From assembly GCA_039000515.1 (NCBI GenBank), contig JBCFYV010000260.1:34946-98945 (forward strand): a stretch of DNA of 64,000 nucleotides, in the 5' to 3' direction. Numbering within the stretch: the stretch's first letter is position 1; every line of letters begins with the position of its first letter. The position numbers and the translations under genes were made by a program. Source of the stretch: Timema cristinae. Lineage: Eukaryota > Arthropoda > Insecta > Phasmatodea > Timematidae. Positions 1-11,475 of the stretch are shown here, in pieces. The notes under the pieces are model-generated. The model saw nothing but the letters and a program-made list of their open reading frames with translations. It searched no databases and was not told where the DNA came from.

Positions 1-900
1 AGTACGAATGTTCAAGCGGTGAAATTTTTCTAACAGTTTAACATGACTTTAGAGAAAGATATTTTTTGTATGACAAGGGGGAAAAAAGAGGGAAAGAAAA
101 TTTTAAAAAAATGTATCCCTAATAAATTTGGGGGAAAAGGGGGGGGACGAATTTTCCCAAATGGTGAAATTTTCTTAATGTTTAGACAAGACTTTAGAGA
201 AAGAAAATTTTTTTTTGATAAGTGAAAAAAATGAGGGAAAAAGGGTTTTTTTGTATGTATATCTAATCTTAAAAATATATTAAATAAAACGGTTTTTACT
301 ATTTATTTAAGTCCTTGTCGTAGAAAAAAAGTAAGGTCTAGTATGTTTTTTTCGGAGCAAGAAAAAAACATTTTAGATATTTTTTTCCAGCCGTTTTGGG
401 GGAAAAGGGGGGGTATACCAAAAAAAACCCCCCCCTCTCCCACTTGAGGGAGGAGGAGAGGGAAGACAGAGGAGAGGAGAGCAGAGATAGAAAAAAAATC
501 ATTTTTGATATTTTTTTTCCGCATAGTCTAAAAAAAACTGTTCGGGGGAAAGAGGGCTATAAAAAAAAAAAACCCCCCCCCCTTCTAAAAGGGGGGGAGG
601 GGGAAAAAAAAGGGGGAGAGGGAGAGAGAGAGTTTTTAAAAAGGGAAGGTGAGGAAAGGAAAAGACAGAGAGATAGAAAGGGGGAGGAGGAAAAAGAGAG
701 AGATAGAAAGAAGAGAAAGGAGAGACATTTCTCCCCCAACCTACGCCCCCCGGGGAACCACGTCGCGGGGGGGGGGGAAATTTCCGGGGAAAAGCGAGCC
801 AACGGGGGGGGGGGGGAGGGAAAGGGTTTTAGGAGTGGGGGAAAAAAAACAATTTTTTCCCCCGTGTCCTGTACTGGATTGTTTTCTCCGGGGGAATGGG
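1..900. other. Noisy purine-rich low-complexity DNA with tandem repetition
   Basis: No gene is seen. A segment beginning near 18 recurs near 163 (shared words gtgaaattt, ctttagagaaag), giving a ~145-bp direct repeat. Another unit near 400-570 recurs near 537-640 (G-run, then A-run, C-run and GA-rich tract). From 430 to 720 the strand is almost entirely GA. Homopolymers are over-long throughout, so the apparent lysine/arginine/glycine-rich frames are composition artefacts. Confidence 0.45.
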
Positions 901-2216
901 AATAGAATAGTTTAGTAATTTTGCTTTTCTTATTTTTTAGTTAAAATAGAAAAAATTTGGGGGGAAAAAAAGGGGGGGGTGGGGTAGATTAGGAAAAATT
1001 AGCTGCCCCAAGGGGGGGGAAAATAGGCGGGGCACCCCAAATAATAGGGCCCCTCCCCCGTGGTTATTAGATGCCCACCTTGTGAGCGCTTGGGGGACTG
1101 GGAGTGAAATCCGGGCATTTTGAAGGCCAAACGGGGGGGGGGTACCCCGGGGGGTAAATCCCGGGGGGGATCAATTTGTAAGGGTGTTGGGGAATTTCAT
1201 TTAAATTGAGCCAAAAAATGTTTGTAATTTTAAAAGGAAATTTATTTAAAATTTTTAAAAAAAGTAAAAGTTGTGTGGAAAAAAATCCCCCGGGGGTTTA
1301 AAAATTTTAAAAAAACCGGGCCCGTAAAAACTGAATAAACAATAAAAAATTCCCCGACCTCCCCCCGCGACTCTTTTTTTTCGGGACTGTTCCCCTGCCC
1401 CCTTTTTTCCCACTCCGTTTGGGGCCCCACTGTTCCCTCCCCCCCCCCCGCGACTTGGTTTTTTGGGTTGCCCTATCCCCCCAAACCCCTTTTTCGACCC
1501 CCTTGAAAGGTGAAATAGGGGGGGAAAACACCCGCCGCGCCGGCAAAGGGGCCCCCCCACAAAGACCCTAAAAAGACGGCGACAACAAAACAATACCCCC
1601 CCCCTGGACCCCTTTCTACGATCCCACCCCAACCCCGACCCCCGAAAGCCAACACTCCCTACGCAACCCCAAGATTTTTTGCCCCCGAATTAACCAAAAA
1701 CCCCCCCAAACCTTCCCCCCCCCAAACCCCCCCACCCCCCCCCACTCCCATTTCCCCCTTTAGCCCAGGGCTACCATTCACGCCCGGACCCCCCAGAAAA
1801 CCCCCCCAAATTTTTTCCCCCAAATTTCCCTTTCCCCACCCCCCACCAAAAAACCCAGATCGACGCATGGAAATCAAGGTCCCTAGGGGAAAATGGGTTC
1901 GACTAGGCCCAAAACATTACCCCGAAGTACCAGTAAAGGGAAAAAATCTTTAAAATCAATTTTTTCCCCAAAAAAACCCGGGGGGGGGTGCCAATATTAA
2001 AAAAAAATTAACCTTAAAGTTTCTTTGTGAATGGGTTTTGAAAATTTTTAATGTATACAAACAATTGGGGGGGGAATAAAAATGACTTTTAAAAAAAAAA
2101 TAGTTTTTTTGTTTTTTAAATAAAAAAAACAGTTTTATAAATGGCATTTAAAAACCCCTTTTGTTATCATATCAGATTTTAAACCCAAAATATTCCCAAA
2201 AACCCCACCAATACGT

Positions 2217-2251
<35 letters not shown>

Positions 2252-2379
2252 CCCACCCGAAATCGGAAAAGGGAAAAACCACATCTGTTAGTAAGTTTTG
2301 GGAAAATTTCTTTGGGTTTCCCCCAGTTAAAGGACAATATCCCCGGTGGCGGGAGAATTCTTTTCAAAACCCCCCCTAG
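901..2379. other. Noisy G- and C-run-rich stretch, no gene recognised
   Basis: Long C-runs occupy 1,350-1,830 and long A/T runs 1,930-2,260. Open frames here are glycine/proline-rich because of the G and C runs. Around 1,055-1,125 there is a weak tRNA-like trace (tggttattagatg, then ggagtgaaatcc about 45 bp on) that might be a degraded SINE head on the + strand. It is not strong enough to call separately. Confidence 0.35.
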
Positions 2380-2850
2380 AAACCCAAACTTTAGAGCTGA
2401 GAACGTCTTTTAAAAACCCTTTTTTATTGAGAAAATACGCCTGTGGAGCTGAAAAAAACATTAAAATTTTTTCCCCCAATTTGAGACAATACCCCCATGA
2501 AAGCTAAAAAATCTTTTAAAAATTTTTTCCCAAATGAGAAAACATCCCCGTAAAAATGAGAAAAATTAAAATTTTTCTTCCAATAAAGAAAAAACTGCTT
2601 TGAAAGCTGAAAATTTTAAAATTTCCCTTTCCCCAAAGAGAATACTGCCTTAAAAACTGAAAAAATCATTAAAATTTTTCCCAAAAGACAATACCCCTTT
2701 GGGGAAAGGGTGAGAACATATTAAATTCTTTTTAATGAGACAAAACTGCCTGTAAAAAATGAGAACATCTTTAAAAAAAACCTTCCAATGAGAAATCTCC
2801 CTTTTTGAGGCTGAGAACGTCATTAAAAATTTTTTTAGAAAAAAAACCCC
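2380..2850. repeat. ~52-bp tandem array, about 9 units
   Basis: A word of the form agctgagaac recurs near 2,394, 2,446, 2,501, 2,551, 2,601, 2,651, 2,703, 2,754 and 2,807, a period of 50-55 bp. Each unit also holds aatgaga, an A-rich stretch, ctgcc and an attaaaa/ttttt stretch. The units differ mostly in run lengths, so the true array may be more uniform than it appears. No coding function is suggested. Confidence 0.7.
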
Positions 2851-3999
2851 CTACCGTAAAAAGGAATCCGCCAGTCGATTTTTCCCAGCACTGATCCCGG
2901 GGGTCACGATAACTTAACGAAATTAAAATAAGTTCACTTAAATTTAAAAATTAACTTTATTTTGACAGGGTTTTTTTAAAATTTTCCAATTTGAGCCAAA
3001 CCTTTTTTTTCCCAGTTATTTTTGGGGGGTTTTTTAATTTTGAGAGTGTTTGATCTGTAAAAGTTTCAGTTTTAAATCGAAAAAAAAAAATTTTAAAAAA
3101 TTAAATTTAACATTTTTTAGAAAAAATTTGTTTCCCCATTTTAGTTTTATTTTGTTTCAATGTCATCACTAGAATTTATAAAGTGTGACTTTGGGGAAAT
3201 CCCAAAAAATTTAATTTACTAAAAAAACCCTGTTGAAGCACTGATAATTTTTGGGGTTTGGTAATCAGTGTCCCCCTTAAGTAACGTTCATTAAAGAAAA
3301 AAGACCTCCCGGAATCTTACGTTAATTTAAATTGCGGGTGATGCTTCCATTTAACAAAAATTTTCCTTTTTGCGTTAATTACCTAATTAAACTTTAAAAA
3401 AAATGTTAAGTTGAATGTGAACAATCCTATCTTAAAAGGGAAAATCACCCCACCCGAGTTCCCTAAACTGAAAAACAAGATAAAAAAAAAAGAAGAAAAA
3501 AAAAATAAATATATTTTAATCACGGGGGGAAAAATTTAGGGGGGTGTAAATTTCGGGTACTTTTCCCCCAGACGCCCCGGGAAAGGGGGCAATACGCCCC
3601 TGGGCACCCCGGCCCCCCCCTTTTAAAAAACCCCCGAAAACCCATGCTCTTTTTTTTTTAATTCAAAAAATTTAATTCACTTTTTTTTAAAAAACAAAAA
3701 CCCAAAAAATAACGTTTTTTGGTTCCCCAAAAAAGACCCCCCCAAAGATTTATTTTGAAAAGGGGGGGACGCAACAAAATTTTTTTCTAGGAAGAAAAAC
3801 TAATAATTGGGGGGGGAAAAGGATTGTTCATCAAAACCCTTTTTTTTTTGACCCCCTTTTGGCTTTGGGAAAAACGTTGAACCAGAATTGGGATCTCCCA
3901 CCCAAAGAGAGGGTTTCAAACACTTAATAAGGAAATAAAAAAAAATCACACAATAACAATCGATAATTGGGCTGGGTAGTGAACTTGTTATACCGCTGT
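2851..3999. other. Noisy AT-rich stretch, nothing recognised
   Basis: Homopolymer-dominated sequence. Quality improves at about 3,900-4,000, where irregular mixed-base sequence resumes. No protein motif, repeat array or tRNA-like signal was found. Confidence 0.4.
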
Positions 4000-6900
4000 A
4001 AGCAAAATTACACCCCGAGCACACGCAATTTGAATAGAGTGAGTGCAAGTTCACACGGTCGCCCTCAAAGGTCTGATAAACACTGCCCAACGTATACCTT
4101 ATTTGGGATTACCTCACATGAACTAGCTTAACTTAAAATTACTCGAAGGATGATACTTATAAAGAAGGAACGAATATCACCATCAACCATAATTTATTAT
4201 AACTTCTCAAAAAGAGAACAAAAATAGATAAAAATACAAAACAATCAGCAAGTATGTAACGTCTTGTAAAACCTTTTCCAAAGGCCTCATACCAAGACGC
4301 CAAATAGATGAAAGCGAAAATCAACGCTTACACTTGAAAGCTACAGATTAGCGTTGAAAGCAACAATTCAACCTCAGCCTAACCGACGTACAGTTCAATA
4401 CGACGAATTACCCGAAAATATAACCTATAATACAATATTATTAATACCTGCATCAGTCCCAAAAAGTGTGCAGGGGGTATATTATTAAACCCTAACGACG
4501 TATTACCAGAAGTGGTGTTTGGATTGACCCCATGCATTAGATTGGCCTACACCTCTCGGTTTACACTCACAAACTTGGTTGCTACATAACACATCCTTTT
4601 ACCCCTATGGTGCGCTGATGGCGGCAGGGGTATCATGTTCAAAGGTGAACATCAAAAACAACCCAACAAGAAACTATCTAATACAATAAACAATAAGCTT
4701 AATGAAATACACCTTGCGAGGTTTTATATTTAAAGTTCATTAAGACAAGGTAAAATTATGAATGACATAATTTATAGGTCTTAAGTTCGAATCAAACTTA
4801 TATAACCTGTTGAAAATAATTTAACAAAAGCGGGTTTATTTAGAGATTACGCGTCAATAATATAAGTGCAGACAAAACGTAACATCCATAAATATATAAA
4901 GAACACATAATATGATACCATCAATCTTTTACGCGATTTTAAATTTTAGATTATGCCCGAAGTTTTACGTTCAACATGCCGGACATAATAGATCTAAATC
5001 TTACCTGTGACTTTGCCTTGTCATATAAATCACAACAAATGCCAAACGAATAAAAATCGAACTTGTTTCACTAAAATATTAAATCTGAAAAGTCTTAAAG
5101 TCCAATTACTTAATGCATACTGCTAAGTGCAAAGTGTTAAGTTCTATGTAGGCAGATATTTGAAGACGCAACCAAAGTGCCAGTATGAAGTTTTAAGTCC
5201 ATTTATCATGGAAAGTCACTAAAGTCGAAAGTTTGAAAGATCAAGTCTATTCATTAATGAAATAACAACAAAGTGCCTAAACGGAATTTAAAAACGTTAA
5301 AGATTTCATCTAAACTGAATTAAGCTTACAACGTTAATTAGAAGCGTACGCCTGTTCAGGCGAATTCCACGCCAGCCCAAGAGTGACTCACAATTCACAT
5401 GGACGTTCATTTATAAACTCACAAAACACGTGCTTTTCAGAACAAATCAGGGGGGGGGGTGGGACCAAAGAACGTAGACAGTGGAGAAGGTTCTAGATCC
5501 TCACGATCTTTAGTCGAAGCCCCGCCTCGGAAACTTGTGGAGTGGTTACTTCTTTTCTTCTTATGTCTTTGGGCAAGTCAGAAATAACAGCGGTGGATGT
5601 ATTCCAGTGGGCGCGCTACAGTCCATAAAGGAAGGTCCTTGAAGGCCCAGGTTTGTGTTGGATAAGTGCTCCAGTGATTACATGAAGCCATGGGCCGACC
5701 TGACGTCTTTGTAGAATTTGTGGGTAAGTTTTACAATTTCAGTATTTAGACGTTTAGCTAGCGGCTAATATATCACAGACAATTTTTTATGTTATAAATA
5801 CATAATATTGATTTATCAATGAAAAAACTGTGTAATAAATTTAGATTAAAATCCATATTATTTTATAAAATGTAGATTCTTTGATAATTAATTTGAATCA
5901 TTTTAATGCTGAAAACCTACAAAAATAATTTCTCTTTTCAATTATTTCAACCATAGCCTTCCTCGCCAAGTAATAAGAAATATTCAAAATAATGTTTCAA
6001 TTTAAACATTAAAAACACGTAACGCAAACAACCAAGAAACATAATTTTCGTGTAAAGAATTAATATTGCAGGATACATAAATGTCAGCACAATATCACCA
6101 TAATTAATAAAATCAATAATCAAAACAGTTTTTAACACACCTTAGTGCTTAATGATATTGTAAATTAAAAAATAAAAATAATAAAATGATTTTTTTGTTT
6201 TGTTAAAATATGCTTGGTTAACATACACAAGGTAAATTTTATACATGTATAACTAGTTTTGACCCATAAAGTACTGTTATTTTTACATTTAATTGACGAG
6301 TCTAGTATATCAACCAAGGATATTTAAAAACAAATGTTTTTGAAGATAATTGTTGTATTGTAAAATTATAATTTATTCAAGAAAGGGAAGCCAAGCTACA
6401 GAACGTTAAGAAACAATCTTACGATAACCATCATGATATAGATAATAAGATTTTTATTGTCAACTCATTTCCAAGAATAATAATTTGTTGATTATTTCTT
6501 TTATTTAGCAAAGACAGACAATAATATTTTTTATAAAATCAGCCAGAAACAACTATACAAAATGGATTTTAAATATTACATATGTGTTTCGTGATAGTAC
6601 GTGTGCCATCTACTTGGAAATCTTTTAAAGTCTTACTAAACTTTCCACGAGTAGATGTGATATTATTCAAAATCAACATTACTAATAATATTTTAATATC
6701 CCTATTTCTCTCATATATTATTAAATATTTGTTTACACTTAATTCCCTATATTAGGAATGCAATGTTAACATAACTTATACCACATTAAAATCACGCCAA
6801 CAATCCGTACCTCCATGTTCACCAATCATAAATAACATTTTTAAATTTCAATAATTATATAATGTTATAATTAAATGATGAACTTATTTAAGGATATAAA

Positions 6901-8690
6901 TTAAATTGGATTTGAAGTACTTTTAGTATTATAACATAACGAAGCAATCTTTAGGATTTACATTAAAATTGTACAACGCGTTTGCTCTCGCGTGATTTGA
7001 ACTACGACAGAAGGACCAGCCTGGTATTGTGTCTTATAAGTAACAGAAACATTTATTTCTAATAATATTATCTCTCAGCCAAGGCCGTAAGCCAGCGAAC
7101 ATTTCGATGGGGTGTGGGATTTGGTCATATATTGAGATGCAGGAAATGCTATATTAATATTATAGGCATCTGCTTCTATAAGCTCTTTTTTTACAGTAAA
7201 ATAAGGCAGATATTCAAATAGGCCAATGAAGCTAACATTTATAAACTATACACAGCCGCTTCTACCTTTAGTCTAACTAAATTTTAAATTAACACTTCTT
7301 AAATTATGGTATTCAACAGACTAAACTTGGATTGTTTTAGTAAAATATGAATTCTGAATCTCCCAGAATACAACCTTTTAAAGAAATCAAAAAGGCTGTC
7401 TTCACCCCACCTACATAAGTCCAATATTGTACCCCATAAAATTGTAATTAAAACAAAAGCATTTCCCGATCCTGGCATCAGAATCTATTTGACTCTTATC
7501 TATTTAATACACGAGACCACACAATAGTGAAAAGTGGTGGGACGAAAAAAAAAATGGCCAGTGGTGGGGGAAGAAGGTGGCGTGGAACTAAGATACACAC
7601 TTTGTGCTCTGATTAAATCTCAGTTCCACCGAGCTCTTAGTCAGATTAAAATAGTAGATTTTTTAAGTTTTTTAATTCAAAAATGCCTACGTCAAGTAAT
7701 AATAAATTTGCAGCTGTCACTTTTGATAGATCGAATTAATTTCATAATATTAATACCTATAAAATACACATTACTAACAAAGTAAAATGCTATCAATTTC
7801 GACAGCAAAAAAATATGGTTAATAGTCAAATGTTTCTTCCTACCCCACATTCTTCATTAGAGTATTTTCTTTAAATAAACATGCCTAAGAGTGTTGTTTT
7901 TGTGTGTGTGTGTGTGAAAGCCATCAGATGACTTATAAACAATACATTCTCAGACAAATTGAAAAAAACTAAGTAATTATTGACATGTTATTGATGTTAA
8001 TAATAGTGAAAATATGAGAGGAAACGTAATCATAGATTGTTTCCGACTGGCTACCATTTAAGCTTAGCTAAAACCACTCATTTTTAAACAAATAAATCTT
8101 AATTTTTAATAATTAAAAGGTTTGGATTATGTTTGTCTCGAACCCAAAATAAATACTCTACATACTTAGTAATTGAGTCGGGAGAAGAGCTAAGAAGTTA
8201 TTATTGTTTAAAAATAAAACTAGGAAATCAAGCGAGCCTACCTTAGAATAGCTTAGTTGATCTGATAGCGTTTCGAATGTCAGAGTCCCGAAGTTTAAAG
8301 GTCCTATGTTTATCTATTTACAAAATTATGTATTTAATAACTATTCACATGATGAGTCTTAACTACACTGTCTACAAACAATTAAAAGGTTGGATTGTTA
8401 ACCAACTAAAAATAAGCTGCCACTGATTGAAATGATGACCAATTAGCGTGTCCTTTAAATATCCTTACACACCCGTGTAAAATCTTACGAGAGGTTGAAA
8501 AAACAGGTAGCGTTAAGTTAATTTTTCGAAGCTATCACTTCCGGAAATTGCCAATTGCACTCCCTACTCATAACACAGAGGTGTGAAAAAAGTTAAAACT
8601 ATCAAAATTTAAAAAAATTTATTAATAATAATAATAAATAGAATGTTTCAGATAGAATATATATAATCAAGTGAATAAGCTCTCGCACTA
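4000..8690. other. Clean AT-rich DNA, no recognisable gene
   Basis: Sequence quality is normal here. The longest open frames are 60-83 codons and show no family motif. A less AT-rich block at 5,480-5,723 ends in a consensus donor (G|GTAAGT, gt at 5,724), so a non-coding or 5' exon on the + strand is possible but unsupported otherwise. Simple repeats include a (GT)n run near 7,900-7,918 and (AAT)n near 8,622-8,640. Nothing else is supported. Confidence 0.45.
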
Positions 8691-8694
8691 TTTT

Positions 8695-10860
8695 TCATTC
8701 ATTCTTCCAGTCTACTGGCAATCTGAAATAGCGAAATTAATTTTTCTGGTATTTGTGCAAATCTGTTATGACAGATAGTGTCAACAGCTTATGTCCTCTA
8801 TGAACACACATAGCACGAGTCCTACAATTTCTATCCTGACTTGTGTCATTCCTGAGAAAGGTATTTTAACCTTTTTTAAAGTGGAAAATGTTCGTTCATT
8901 TGTAGCAGTTGACACGGAAGTGTTGCAAAATTTTTAGTAATAAACACATGGTTGGAAAAATTCAGGACTACACAGATTTAGAGCGTTAAAGAGCATTTGA
9001 GGGCGAGTTGTTTTCAGATAGGAAACACCAATTTGATTTCCACAAAGGAAAAATGGCTTGACAATAAATAAACATTTGATAAAAAAATAATACATGGTTC
9101 AAGTCACAGAAATTAGCTTGAACACAGTACTTAGGTGGATACATTTGTGTATACTAATGAAATAATATCTATTTGTGTATTGAACGCTACCTCAAGTATA
9201 ATGATAAAAACGACTAAAACGGAATGTACACAGACGCCTGTAAAAATTCTTCAGGAGTGGTTGATGTGCATGTTGCTCCAGTGTGTCTGTCCAATAATTA
9301 TTCGTGGGACACTGATTCTACTGTTGACTGTTGACAAAATATTCAATGATTTAGTGAATAAATGTTGAAACTCTCTTCAGCGTGTTCTCATTTATGAGAT
9401 ATAACATGGTGATTTTAGGATATGCCACATGCTTGGGAATAGACACAGTTCAACTTTTTTGAAGAACTTATGCATAAAGGTAAATTCAAAGAAAATAACT
9501 CACTGGCTTGCACATAGTGAAAATACAAAACCCGCTCTGGGTGATCGTATAAGAAGCCGGAACTTGGATGAATTTGTCGGAGTTTTTTTACTTTCTTCAA
9601 TTTCCTCGAGTGTGTGTGCGATAAATCATAGACCTCACAAAACGCAATAAGGCATTATGGTTTTCTACCCACCTTGTATCACACAATTCAGTCAGAGACA
9701 GTTCTCTTAGACTATGGTGTCTTTCTCAGGAATGTTTATCTTTGAGAAAATTTTTCGTTGAGCAGATGCTCTCACGAAATTCCACTGAAGTTTACAGTTC
9801 CCAATACAATACGGATTGGCTGGTAACGACAGCAGTGACCTAATGCAAGGTTTTACTAGAGTGGGCACTACAGTGGATATACAGAGCTTTTGGAAAACGT
9901 TAATTTGATTACAGCCTGCACACCATTCAGTTTTTCCCACTCATTGCCAGCTGCTCGCGTCATACCCCCGTCCATACATGAAGTTCAAATTTAATACCAA
10001 TATTAACCAGTGCCACCAAAAAGTGCCAGCATTCCTCGTCATAAGCATCAATTACTGGGATTAATAGTAAAAAATCCACCCTAAGTTTGGCCTCAAATTT
10101 GTCTCAGTAGTATCATTATAGCGAACACATAACGATAACTGTTCAAACTCGAGATATGCTGTTGTCATCAGCAATACAGTAAAACACTCAGAGCTATATA
10201 CTCTTTTAATCAATGCTATCTTGGATTATCTTACCACAATGGATAATAATTTCATTTTGTATATCTGGGCTTGTGTAAACAGCATTGGAAGGAGCTGTAT
10301 CATATGAACTTGAGATTACATCACCACACTCAAATCGCATCCTTAGAATCACCGAAATTTCCATCATTAATACAAGGTTTCTGTGGCAACAGAAGGCAAA
10401 GGCCCAGATCATAGTCCTCGTAGTGGAATTTCCTTGTCTCCCATCATTATAATTGTATCCACAATAGATACGAATCCTCATTCTGTTTTCTTCATTGGCT
10501 GCTTAAACCCCAGTGTCCAATTTATTTAACTACATTTACACGAGCTCCTTTCTGAACATCTAAAAAATTGTCCGCAAGTTCATACATCTCTAATGGTAGC
10601 CAGCCGTGAATGGATCAAAAACTTCCAACGACATCTTCCACTTAAAAAAACTGTTTGATACAAGCGCTCCCACCTTCGTGCCTCCCTTTCCATCACATTC
10701 ATTTGAAAAAAGTACACACAATTTGCATAATGCCCATTGAAAGTTCTGAAAAAACCTAACCTGAAAACTGGGTACACCAATGAGGCTGAAAACGTAAAAT
10801 ATCGCTTATCCCATATAGTTCGAAATGTAAAACCTACAGGAGGAAACCAAGGGTTCAATA
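8695..10860 (-). pseudogene. hAT transposase relic, ZMYM1/P52rIPK (DUF4371) type
   Basis: Reads from 10,860 down to about 8,700 in several frames with many stops, so it is dead. Segments in family order: an N-terminal zinc-finger-like part (10,858-10,580, with a conserved-looking KFLIHSRLATIRDV end); a core segment (10,400-10,206) reading FECGDVISSS, then APSNAVYTSPDIQNE; a segment (9,940-9,707) with FVRASAQRKIFSK; near 9,390-9,240 a string close to SLNILSTVNSRISVPRII then GQTHWSN, which matches the PRIxGRQTxRxN signature of this group; and a C-terminal dimerisation part (8,935-8,770) reading ATLPVSTATNERTFSTLKK after frame repair by eye. The family normally encodes ~600-800 residues, and this span would fit one nearly full-length copy. 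Assignment to the DUF4371 hAT branch rests on recall of those motifs. Terminal inverted repeats were not found. Confidence 0.85.
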
Positions 10861-10869
10861 TATCTTTTC

Positions 10870-11440
10870 TTAAGATAGTAAATCTCGAACACTAACATTA
10901 ACATAGCGCCCTATGTCCATTTATGCCCACTTTTCTAAGTCAATTGGATGTTGATGCGGTCGAGGAATAGCAATAAATATCTTCTTTTTAAAACTTGCTA
11001 CCATTGTATGTCTATTGGAATCTAAAATGTTTTCATGTTAGGTTGGCTACCCCTTCGTTATCATCGTTTTAAAAGATGAAGAATAGTTGCTGCTTCTTTT
11101 TTTTGTTTGATGTGTGTGAAGTCCAATCCACGAAGTATACTAGATGTTTATTCGTTTTTTTTTATGAATTCATAGTTTTAGATTTGCAATATCAAAAATA
11201 CATATAAAATTAACAAACGGAGAAAGAACACAAGTCTTACCTCTATAAAATAACAAAAAAACAAACTAATTAATCACAAGTCCACACTACACACTAAACT
11301 AATCAAAACTAAAAAACATTCACAAGCTGGAATTCCCAGTATTTGAAACTTTGGAAACACGTAGCACTTATATTCAGGTAAACTGTTTTTCTTAACTGAC
11401 GATAAATATATTCTTATACTGCAAGGAGCTTGGGTTTTGA
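10870..11440. other. AT-rich flank, no gene
   Basis: Clean sequence up to about 11,440. No motif was recognised. It may hold the upstream end of the hAT element on its left, but no terminal repeat could be paired. Confidence 0.4.
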
Positions 11441-11444
11441 AAGC

Positions 11445-11475
11445 CGCCCCCCCCCCCGCACACACACACACACAC
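11445..11475. repeat. C-run joined to (CA)n microsatellite
   Basis: A run of about 11 C followed by roughly nine CA units. The sequence turns into homopolymer-smeared consensus just right of it, near 11,580, so this simple repeat sits close to a quality boundary. Confidence 0.7.

Noticed and set aside
396..905. 169-codon Lys/Glu/Arg/Gly-rich frame
   Set aside because: Translation of a GA-rich low-complexity tract in noisy sequence. The same tract is open in other frames.
5480..5723. Non-coding first exon with GTAAGT donor
   Set aside because: One donor match and slightly higher GC are insufficient. No promoter pair or downstream exon was found.
9135..9650. Plus-strand frames of 77 and 73 codons
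   Set aside because: They overlap the minus-strand hAT relic, whose motifs are recognisable.
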